Below are positions 23,864 to 30,089 of a stretch of 30,089 nucleotides of DNA, piece after piece. The notes beneath the pieces were generated by a model, which was not told the DNA's origin, made no database searches, and saw only the letters and a list, made by a program, of their open reading frames with translations. How positions within the stretch are numbered: the first letter of the stretch is position 1; each line of letters starts with the position of its first letter. The position numbers were made by a program, and so were the translations under genes. The stretch is taken from NCBI GenBank assembly GCA_965367015.1, contig CBDUGY010000017.1, forward strand, positions 1 to 30,089. The letters are read 5' to 3'. The DNA comes from CAXBES01 sp965367015 (lineage in GTDB: Bacteria; Bacteroidota; Bacteroidia; Flavobacteriales; Flavobacteriaceae).

Positions 23864-25317
23864 CGGTAGTTGTTTTTAATAAATTCCATTGCATTTTCGT
23901 GCAAAATATGTTCAATGATAGTTTCGGCAGAAATACGGTTAAAATTATGTAATCGATTTCTGTTTACTTTTAAATAGGCTTCAGCGTGATGTACCATTTC
24001 TTCGCCAAGATCTTTAATGTTTTCAGCTGTCCAGAGTCCTTTTATCGGATTTACTATGCCGTCAAAATCACTTCCTATCGATTGAATACCCCAGCAAAAG
24101 AGTCCGGCAGAATTGAGTACTTCTGCAGTATGTTGCACTTGCCGCCAGACTAAAAGGGATTTTTTTCGAAGTTGCTTACGCTTATTTGGAAAATATATCT
24201 TCGAATCATTGATTGCGTCCTTACTTCCAATCCGCCGCTCATCGAGTTGCAGGCCGAAGATCCCATTGCTCTTTGCAATTCTAACAATTTCGTCATCATA
24301 GATATTTATATCTATATTATTAAACCAGTTTATGTGATCGGCGTAGTTTGAATGTTCATTATTAGTAACTGACACAGTCCCTGTACAAGCTCCATGACTA
24401 ACTATTATTGGAATTTTTTCGGCTGGAAAATTGGCATCCAGAATATCATAATACGCTTGTCTGGACGCAGTACTCATATGCTTAACATCTATCAATATCC
24501 GGTCGTTGTTCGTATTATCTAAGAGCGATGCTAAAACCTGAGTGCCTAATTTAGTTAGGTCTGTGTTCATACCCCGATTCTGATTTTCTTTTAATGCACT
24601 GATACTTATGCTTCGTGCATGCCCGCAGAGCTCATTATAGAAATGGTGTGCAAATGTGATAAACATCGGGCGATATTCCCAGCCTTTAACTTTCCTGACA
24701 TTTTCCAATACTTCTTCCGGATCTGCTGTGTCTGTATTCATGTCTAAACCCGTGTTGAATGCATGTCCCCCTTCAATTGTTAACACAATATTTATTATCT
24801 TTCTATTAGGAGTTTCCTTCGTAAAATTCGCTTCAATTTCTTGAAAATTCTTTACCAGTTTATAAGTATAAATATTGCCATCTATATGCTGCACTTGATT
24901 GTGCAGTTCTTTATAGAAATTAAGTTCATCAACGAGATCGGTAAAATAGTTTTTGTGATTAAGCACGTAATCGATTCTACTCTGGCTTATACTAGCAGCC
25001 AGATTCACTAACAGATCAGTAAAACCTTTCCATCCCCAAACACGTTTAGATAGAAAATGTTTTTCAAAAGGGTACAGACTCACAATTACTACTTTGCTTT
25101 TGGCCTTGGCTAAAGCGGTCATATCGGTTTGAGTAAATTTTGTAAGTGTAATAATCCGGTTTAAGAATTTTTCCAGATTATTTGGCGGACTATAGTGCCA
25201 AATAGAATTTTTTCTCCCCGCATCGAGAATATTCTTTTTTTGAGGTTCATATTTAAAGCTTTTACTATAAGGTTTCAGGGAAGGATGGCAATGAAGATCT
25301 ACATAATGGGTTTCCAT
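23860..25317 (-). CDS. membrane dipeptidase family protein (peptidase M19)
   Basis: The 485-residue protein has the M19 renal-dipeptidase pattern. It shows YVDLHCHPS near the start (H9, H11 as metal ligands), LTIEGGHAFNT (bridging Glu), LIDVKHMS, IIVSHGACTG and IGSDFDGIVNPIKG near the C terminus. These form a binuclear zinc site that cleaves dipeptides, often with a D-residue. It is longer than the common ~350-400 residues because of extra helical segments near residues 90-165 and 340-400. No signal peptide is seen, so it is probably cytoplasmic. Its TAG overlaps the stop of bshA on the other strand by 4 bases. It is transcribed alone or after the small barrel gene. Confidence 0.88.
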   Translation of the reverse strand: METHYVDLHCHPSLKPYSKSFKYEPQKKNILDAGRKNSIWHYSPPNNLEKFLNRIITLTKFTQTDMTALAKAKSKVVIVSLYPFEKHFLSKRVWGWKGFTDLLVNLAASISQSRIDYVLNHKNYFTDLVDELNFYKELHNQVQHIDGNIYTYKLVKNFQEIEANFTKETPNRKIINIVLTIEGGHAFNTGLDMNTDTADPEEVLENVRKVKGWEYRPMFITFAHHFYNELCGHARSISISALKENQNRGMNTDLTKLGTQVLASLLDNTNNDRILIDVKHMSTASRQAYYDILDANFPAEKIPIIVSHGACTGTVSVTNNEHSNYADHINWFNNIDINIYDDEIVRIAKSNGIFGLQLDERRIGSKDAINDSKIYFPNKRKQLRKKSLLVWRQVQHTAEVLNSAGLFCWGIQSIGSDFDGIVNPIKGLWTAENIKDLGEEMVHHAEAYLKVNRNRLHNFNRISAETIIEHILHENAMEFIKNNYR

Positions 25318-25374
25318 TTGTTAGCTATTTAGTTGACAATCATAAAATTGCAAAAAAATGCTTAGATAAAAAAG

Positions 25375-25432
25375 AGGTTTTTACCTATATATAAATTGTA
25401 AAAGCCCCGATTTCTTTTAAAAATCGGAGCTT
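25375..25432 (-). terminator. double-hairpin terminator after the outer-membrane barrel gene
   Basis: The 12-base arms at 25402-25413 and 25421-25432 pair with a single mismatch around a 7-base loop. On the minus strand a second small stem (AGGT/ACCT at 25375-25386) follows and leads into a T-rich stretch at 25367-25373. It lies 24 bases past the stop of the barrel gene and would separate it from the dipeptidase gene. Confidence 0.6.
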
Positions 25433-25455
25433 ATGTACATAATCGGGAATATTTA

Positions 25456-25941
25456 TTAGAACTGGTACCGTGCAGCTAACGCTATATCGAACGAAACGTC
25501 ATCGCGGTAATCTCCGAAGCCGAATTCAGGTCTGAAATCAATCGAAACGAGGAGTGGGAAATCAAAATTGTATTCTAATCCGATATCTCCTGCCGCAAAT
25601 ACAAAGGTCTCATTGCTTCTATTGTCGAAAAATTCGTCTTTAAAACCAATTTGACCAACACCGGCACCCGGACCAGCATACCAATTGAAACCGCCATCAA
25701 TGTTCCAGACCCATTGATATATCCCAACAAGTTTAAAAGCACTTACTCGCTTATTATCACGAAAACTTAAACCAAATTCAAGGCGGTTGTCTTCATCTAA
25801 AGCACGCTGATAGTTTATTTCGGCTCCAAAACCATCGTTGTCACCTAACCTTAAACCGATCGCATTTTCAGAAATTCCCTGAGCGTTAGCGCTTAACACC
25901 ATACCTAAAATTGCAAAAACTAAAATTGATAATTTTTTCAT
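25456..25941 (-). CDS. small outer-membrane beta-barrel protein
   Basis: The 161-residue protein has a clean signal peptide (MKKLSILVFAILGMVLSANAQ). The mature part of ~140 residues alternates polar and hydrophobic residues and is rich in Gly, Asp and aromatics (GLRLGDNDGFGAEINYQ, RLEFGLSF, WNIDGGFNWYAGPGAGVG, GLEYNF). It ends in AARYQF, with the C-terminal Phe expected for BAM recognition. An eight-stranded OmpA/OmpX-like barrel is the likely fold; function is unknown. The gene is monocistronic by position, with a good terminator behind it and a divergent gap of 206 bases shared with aroC. A weak -7-like TATCTTCG (25970 to 25963) is present upstream. Confidence 0.83.
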   Translation of the reverse strand: MKKLSILVFAILGMVLSANAQGISENAIGLRLGDNDGFGAEINYQRALDEDNRLEFGLSFRDNKRVSAFKLVGIYQWVWNIDGGFNWYAGPGAGVGQIGFKDEFFDNRSNETFVFAAGDIGLEYNFDFPLLVSIDFRPEFGFGDYRDDVSFDIALAARYQF

Positions 25942-26125
25942 GAGATTCTATTTTTTTTTTAACGAAGATAGTTTCAATTTATCATCAAAAAAGTTAATTA
26001 ACTGCCAAGGATTGTTAATTTATACTCAAAAAATGACGGAGTGATTTTGCAATGCTCATGCAGAATGGCATAAATATCTAAAATATAATCACCGGCGTTT
26101 ATTTTTAATATTCGGTTGTAAGATT

Positions 26126-26133
26126 TACATTTG
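26126..26133 (+). promoter_or_regulatory. possible -7 box of aroC
   Basis: TACATTTG matches TAnnTTTG exactly and is identical to the tRNA promoter -7 box at 271-278. It ends 14 bases before the aroC ATG. No TTTG is found at the proper upstream distance. Confidence 0.4.
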
Positions 26134-26147
26134 TTCAAAACACTACT

Positions 26148-27212
26148 ATGGCAGGTAATTCCTTCGGAAAGATTTTCAATATAACCACCTTCGGAGAATC
26201 ACATGGTGAAGCTATAGGAGGAATAATTGATGGTTGTCCGGCAGGACTAACCGTAGATCTTGCAGCAGTAGAAACTGAAATGAAGCGCCGAATGCCCGGT
26301 CAATCGGCCATTGTCACCCAGCGTAAGGAGCCGGATACTGTGAAATTTCTTTCCGGAATTTTTGAAGGTGTCACTACCGGTACCCCCATTGGATTTATTA
26401 TTGAAAACACCAACGCTAAGTCCAAAGATTACTCGCATATCAAAGACGCTTACCGACCCTCTCATGCCGATTATACCTTTGACAAGAAATATGGAATACG
26501 AGACTACCGTGGAGGCGGAAGATCTTCAGCCAGAGAAACAGCATGTAGAGTTGCCGCAGCTGCAATCGCGAAGCAATTATTAAAAGGTATTAAAATAACA
26601 GCCTATGTTTCGGGAGTTGGAGAATTACAGCTTCAGAAAGATTATTCCGAAGTAGACTTTTCAGAAATAGAAAAGAATCCAGTGCGATGTGCAGATGCTG
26701 AAATGGCAACTAAGATGGAGGCATATATTAAAGATATTAGAAAGCAGGGAGATACTGTTGGTGGTATTGTCACCTGTGTGATTCAGAATGTACCCATCGG
26801 ATTAGGGGAGCCGGTATTTGATAAATTACATGCCCAATTAGGAAAAGCTATGCTTTCTATTAACGCAGTTAAAGGTTTTGAATTTGGTAGCGGCTTTGCC
26901 GGAACGCGGCTAAAAGGGAGTGAGCATAACGACTCATTCAATAAAGACGGAAGTACAAAAACGAATTTTAGTGGGGGAGTGCAGGGCGGAATAAGCAATG
27001 GCGAAGATATTTACTTTAATGTAGCATTTAAACCGGTAGCCACCATTATGAAGTCACAACAAACGATAGATAAAGACGGAAATATAGTTGAAATGCAGGG
27101 AAAGGGTAGACACGACCCGTGCGTTGTACCAAGAGCAGTTCCTATAGTAGAAGCTATGGCTGCGTTGGTTATAGCCGATTTCTGGTTACAAAATAAATTA
27201 AGTAAACTCTAA
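26148..27212 (+). CDS. aroC: chorismate synthase
   Basis: AroC converts 5-enolpyruvylshikimate-3-phosphate to chorismate with reduced FMN, the last step of the shikimate pathway. The 354 residues are full length. Family signatures are all present: FGESHGEAIGGIIDGCPAG (H19 general acid), RRMPGQS, DYRGGGRSSARETACRVAA (FMN/phosphate contacts), FSGGVQGGISNGE and RHDPCVVPRAVPIVEAMAAL. It starts at ATG 26148. The symporter gene follows after 50 bases in the same direction and may share its transcript. No other aromatic-pathway gene is nearby. Confidence 0.97.
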   Translation: MAGNSFGKIFNITTFGESHGEAIGGIIDGCPAGLTVDLAAVETEMKRRMPGQSAIVTQRKEPDTVKFLSGIFEGVTTGTPIGFIIENTNAKSKDYSHIKDAYRPSHADYTFDKKYGIRDYRGGGRSSARETACRVAAAAIAKQLLKGIKITAYVSGVGELQLQKDYSEVDFSEIEKNPVRCADAEMATKMEAYIKDIRKQGDTVGGIVTCVIQNVPIGLGEPVFDKLHAQLGKAMLSINAVKGFEFGSGFAGTRLKGSEHNDSFNKDGSTKTNFSGGVQGGISNGEDIYFNVAFKPVATIMKSQQTIDKDGNIVEMQGKGRHDPCVVPRAVPIVEAMAALVIADFWLQNKLSKL

Positions 27213-27262
27213 GAGATAATCTGTATCTTTCTCGAAGAACATAGAATAACGATATCGTATTT

Positions 27263-28567
27263 ATGAAAAAACTGGCATTACACTGGCAAATATTATTAGG
27301 AATGGCATTAGGAGTCATTTTCGCTTTTGTGTTAACTAACTTTAGTTGGGGTCCCGGCTTCATTGGAGACTGGATTAAGCCCTTTGGAACGATCTTTATT
27401 AAAGCATTAAAGTTAATTGCGGTACCGTTAATACTTGCATCATTAATTAAGGGGGTCTCAGATCTTAAGGATATTTCCAGCCTTTCACAAATGGGACTTC
27501 GAACAATCGTAACTTATATTATAACTACGATTATTGCCGTTTCTATAGGACTTGGAATTGTAAATTTGGTAAAACCCGGGAAAGCTATTTCCGAGGATAC
27601 ACGAACTGAACTCGTAGAAGCATATGGTGGTGAAGCAGAAATGCGTCGACAACAAGCCCAACAGCAAAAGGACGCTGGACCTCTTCAGGCACTAATAGAT
27701 ATAGTACCCGATAACATAATTGGAGCATCTTCAGACAATCGGAATATGCTTCAAGTAATTTTCTTCGCAATCTTCTTCGGAATAGGATTAATTTTAATTC
27801 CTGAAAAGGATTCTGCCCCCGTTAAAGCATTTATTGATGGCTTTAATGAGGTTATTCTCAAAATGATCGATCTCATAATGCTTGCAGCGCCCTATGGTGT
27901 ATTTGCATTACTCGCAGCGCTCATAGTCGAAGCCCCTAGTGCCGATCTGTTTGCAGCCTTGGGAATGTATGCACTTTGTGTTGTTCTTGGACTTTTACTA
28001 ATGATTGGTGTTTATATATCGTTTGTATGGATCTTTACTAAGAAAAGCCCTGCATTCTTTCTTAACGGAATCGCACCAGCACAGCTTTTGGCTTTTTCAA
28101 CAAGTTCGAGCGCGGCGACACTTCCAGTAACTATGGAAAGAGTTGAGGAACACCTTGGTGTAAAAAAAGAAGTGACCAGTTTTGTACTTCCAATTGGTGC
28201 AACTATCAACATGGATGGAACGAGTCTATATCAAGCTGTCGCCGCAGTTTTTATTGCTCAGGCTTTTGGAATGGATCTTTCCTTTAGCACTCAATTAGGA
28301 ATTATAGCGACCGCAACTTTAGCATCTATTGGTTCTGCTGCCGTACCGGGTGCGGGGATGGTGATGCTCGTTATTGTATTGGCTCAGGCCGGTATTCCTG
28401 AAGCCGGATTAGCACTAATCTTTGCTGTAGACCGACCCTTAGATATGTGTCGTACCGTTGTAAATGTTACTGGTGATGCCACGGTTTCTATGATGGTTGC
28501 AAAATCTCAAGGAAAATTAGGAGAACCACACGTGAAAGATTGGGACGATAACTATCCAAAACAATAG
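27263..28567 (+). CDS. dicarboxylate/amino acid:cation symporter (DAACS family)
   Basis: This 434-residue inner-membrane secondary transporter takes up acidic amino acids or C4-dicarboxylates with Na+ or H+. It has about eight spans plus two re-entrant hairpins. Key motifs are the serine-rich hairpin FSTSSSAATLPVTM, the cation-binding NMDGTSLYQAVAAVFIAQ, a GSAAVPGAG hairpin, and the substrate-contacting DRPLDMCRTVVNVTGD near the C terminus (Asp and Arg as in GltPh). A hydrophilic insert rich in Gln and Arg (AEMRRQQAQQQKDAG) follows the third span. It starts at ATG 27263. Confidence 0.94.
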   Translation: MKKLALHWQILLGMALGVIFAFVLTNFSWGPGFIGDWIKPFGTIFIKALKLIAVPLILASLIKGVSDLKDISSLSQMGLRTIVTYIITTIIAVSIGLGIVNLVKPGKAISEDTRTELVEAYGGEAEMRRQQAQQQKDAGPLQALIDIVPDNIIGASSDNRNMLQVIFFAIFFGIGLILIPEKDSAPVKAFIDGFNEVILKMIDLIMLAAPYGVFALLAALIVEAPSADLFAALGMYALCVVLGLLLMIGVYISFVWIFTKKSPAFFLNGIAPAQLLAFSTSSSAATLPVTMERVEEHLGVKKEVTSFVLPIGATINMDGTSLYQAVAAVFIAQAFGMDLSFSTQLGIIATATLASIGSAAVPGAGMVMLVIVLAQAGIPEAGLALIFAVDRPLDMCRTVVNVTGDATVSMMVAKSQGKLGEPHVKDWDDNYPKQ

Positions 28568-28619
28568 ACACTTTTTTTATTTATAACAATTTCATAACTT
28601 TACTGTTACTTCAACTTCC

Positions 28620-28637
28620 CTAGGTTCATACGCCTAG
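28620..28637 (+). terminator. possible terminator after the symporter gene
   Basis: CTAGG (28620-28624) and CCTAG (28633-28637) pair around an 8-base loop, followed by a T-rich stretch. It lies 53 bases after the symporter stop and upstream of the next gene. The stem is short, and it could equally belong to the leader of the downstream gene. Confidence 0.3.
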
Positions 28638-28664
28638 CGTTTCTATTTCTTGTTATAAAGTGAT

Positions 28665-28693
28665 GGCTATGAACTTTTCAAAAATTCATAGTC
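28665..28693 (+). promoter_or_regulatory. leader hairpin abutting the start codon of the secreted-protein gene
   Basis: GGCTATGAA (28665-28673) and TTCATAGTC (28685-28693) form a 9-pair stem with one G-U pair and an 11-base loop. The right arm ends on the base directly before the ATG at 28694, so the stem covers the ribosome-binding region. Function is inferred only from position. Confidence 0.4.
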
Positions 28694-29491
28694 ATGAAAA
28701 AACCAATTATTTTTTTCGTAAGCTGCTTCTTTTGTATAAAGATCTTAGCGCAAGTAGGGATTGGAACAATGAATCCTAGCCGGGCTTCGATGTTGGAAGT
28801 AAGTGGAACCACTAATGGCACGGCACCTTATAAGGGTTTTATGCCCGCACGAGTAGCTGTACAAGCTCATAGAGATGCCATTCGCCCAAGTTTTCTAGAT
28901 ACCGGACTGCTTGTTTTCGTGGAAAGCACAGGCACATTCGAAATCTGGAATGGAATAAACTGGGAAACAATTTATACTCTTAGCACTTTAGTCAATACAC
29001 TGGCGGCTCAAGACTTCGATACCAATATAAATTGGAATTATAGCCTTACCCCGGTTTCATATAATGTAACCAATGACATTTGGATGGTAGGAAATGATTT
29101 GGGATCTGGAAATACTTCGGCAATTGATATTGTTAGTGGTAATTTTTTAGCATGTAGAGATCTCAACAATGCTATCTCGGGAGGCAATATCTGGCATGAA
29201 ATTGCTTTTGTGAATGTAAATATTACCAGTGTGATAAATGCACGTGTAGCTTTCGATTACGACGTTTTTGAATTTGATGCCGGGGATGATGTGCAGTACG
29301 AGATTTTTCATGATGATATAAGTCAGGGAATTGTTTCGCTTGTAAATGGTATCGCAAATTTAACAATTGAAGGAACCGAAACTATTAATATTCCCAGTAC
29401 AGTGACCAACGTTAGAATCTCGGTTCGAATTAGACAGAATGGGGATGCTGATTTCGCGGGGTTTGATAATTTCAGGGTCTACGGTCAATAA
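28694..29491 (+). CDS. secreted protein of the VGIGT-motif type, unknown function
   Basis: This 265-residue protein has a signal peptide (MKKPIIFFVSCFFCIKILAQ), after which the mature chain opens with VGIGTMNPSRASMLEVSG. That motif is common at the start of Bacteroidota surface proteins and resembles phage tail-fibre-like modules. The following ~60 residues (KGFMPARVAVQAHRDAIRP..., LLVFVESTGTFEIWNGINW) fit the same type. The last ~150 residues are predicted all-beta, with many Asn/Asp and the ending ADFAGFDNFRVYGQ, like a jelly-roll adhesion or carbohydrate-binding module. No type IX sorting domain follows, so it is either released into the periplasm or exported another way. Length is modest for such proteins. 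Confidence 0.75.
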   Translation: MKKPIIFFVSCFFCIKILAQVGIGTMNPSRASMLEVSGTTNGTAPYKGFMPARVAVQAHRDAIRPSFLDTGLLVFVESTGTFEIWNGINWETIYTLSTLVNTLAAQDFDTNINWNYSLTPVSYNVTNDIWMVGNDLGSGNTSAIDIVSGNFLACRDLNNAISGGNIWHEIAFVNVNITSVINARVAFDYDVFEFDAGDDVQYEIFHDDISQGIVSLVNGIANLTIEGTETINIPSTVTNVRISVRIRQNGDADFAGFDNFRVYGQ

Positions 29492-29572
29492 ATATTCTTA
29501 TTTAAAACTTACTAAGAGAATTATTTAGTGGTTTTGCCAGAATTAGTATCTTTAAAATTCAAAATTCCACGT

Positions 29573-30089
29573 ATGAATGTTTGTTTTATAATGTATCCCT
29601 GGGATGAAATGGATCCTGAAAATGATTCTACTTTGGCGATGATTCATGAATTCGTAAAAAGGGGACATGGCCTGGCAATTACTACGCCTGCGAATTTAAC
29701 GATACGAGATAGTGTTGCCTTTGCATTTTCTAAGGTCATAAAAAGAAAAGAAAAGATTGCCGGGTCGCTAAAATCGTTTCACGCCAAGGCCGAATTCTAT
29801 GATGAGATGTTGCCGTTGGCTGGTTTTGACACAATAATTTTACGAAGCAATCCGCCTTTGGATATGATTATGCTGAATTTTCTGGATTCTGTAAAAGATG
29901 ATGTATTTATAATGAATGATCTCGACGGAATTCGCCGTGCAAATAACAAATTATACACAGCAGTCTTTGAAGATGAAAATAATGAAATTCTGCCAAGAAC
30001 TCACGTCACCAAAAATAAAGAATATCTAAAAAAGACTATTAAGGAAGGCCCTGACAAAATGATTTTAAAACCATTAAATGGCTTTGGGG
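29573..30089 (+). CDS. GshB-like ATP-grasp ligase (glutathione synthetase family), 3' end missing
   Basis: The frame opens at ATG 29573 and runs off the window after 172 codons. It aligns by eye with E. coli GshB: MYPWDEMDPENDSTLAMIHE at the start (GshB has a comparable MDP...DSSFAM run), PLAGFDTIILRSNPPLD, MNDLDGIRRANNKLYTA, LPRTHVTKNKEYL, and ILKPLNGFGG, where the Lys and Gly-rich loop bind ATP in the ATP-grasp fold. Glutathione synthetase joins gamma-glutamylcysteine to glycine, but Bacteroidota homologues may ligate other substrates. The C-terminal catalytic part lies outside the window. A weak -7-like TATCTTTA is at 29547-29554. Confidence 0.85.
   Translation, partial: MNVCFIMYPWDEMDPENDSTLAMIHEFVKRGHGLAITTPANLTIRDSVAFAFSKVIKRKEKIAGSLKSFHAKAEFYDEMLPLAGFDTIILRSNPPLDMIMLNFLDSVKDDVFIMNDLDGIRRANNKLYTAVFEDENNEILPRTHVTKNKEYLKKTIKEGPDKMILKPLNGFG

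Noticed and set aside
28570..28693. Riboswitch in the leader of the secreted-protein gene
   Set aside because: Only two simple stems are seen and no known aptamer core can be recognised in about 120 bases.

Overview
The window looks like an ordinary chromosomal segment of a member of the Bacteroidota, most likely a Flavobacteriaceae species. The evidence is low G+C, AT-rich intergenic DNA, Bacteroidota-type promoter boxes (TTTG / TAnnTTTG), no strong Shine-Dalgarno sequences, and a characteristic gene set: a TamB-like giant protein, a cysteine-free LptD-like protein, bacillithiol synthase BshA, a GH3/beta-lactamase fusion, a DUF4159 protein and a THUMP-like methyltransferase. I see no insertion sequence, prophage, integrase or CRISPR array.

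Layout. (1) 1-240: tRNA-Pro(UGG) and tRNA-Ser(GCU) on the minus strand behind a textbook TTTG-N20-TACATTTG promoter. (2) 330-6654: a minus-strand run read as tsaD, rsmE, a small unknown gene, a DUF4159 protein, a TrmH-family methyltransferase, an AI-2E-type permease, a THUMP-like methyltransferase and a secreted unknown. It is dominated by tRNA/rRNA modification. (3) 6692-11140: tamB, divergent from tsaD and convergent with ridA. (4) 11225-14360: lptD-like then ridA on the minus strand. (5) 14609-23863: a long, tightly packed plus-strand run of periplasmic amidase, MCE/MlaD protein, membrane Fe-S protein, HAD-like protein, CCG Fe-S protein, an unknown 161-residue protein, GH3/beta-lactamase fusion and bshA. 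(6) 23860-25941: an M19 dipeptidase and a small outer-membrane barrel on the minus strand. (7) 26148 to the end: aroC, a DAACS symporter, a secreted VGIGT-type protein and a truncated GshB-like ATP-grasp gene, all plus strand.

Together the genes describe cell-envelope building and upkeep (TamB, LptD, MCE, amidase, GH3/beta-lactamase), translation-machinery modification (TsaD, RsmE, TrmH, THUMP-like) and low-molecular-weight thiol/redox functions (BshA, GshB-like, HdrDE-like Fe-S module). The best candidate for something poorly described is the three-to-four-gene module at 16741-19776. There a membrane cytochrome-like/dicluster Fe-S protein and its CCG partner are interrupted by a HAD-like protein and followed by an unknown protein, all translationally coupled. 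A second notable point is that six genes use or seem to use non-ATG starts, and the tamB start cannot be placed on any ordinary start codon without removing its expected basic N-terminus. Nothing proves a wholly new system.
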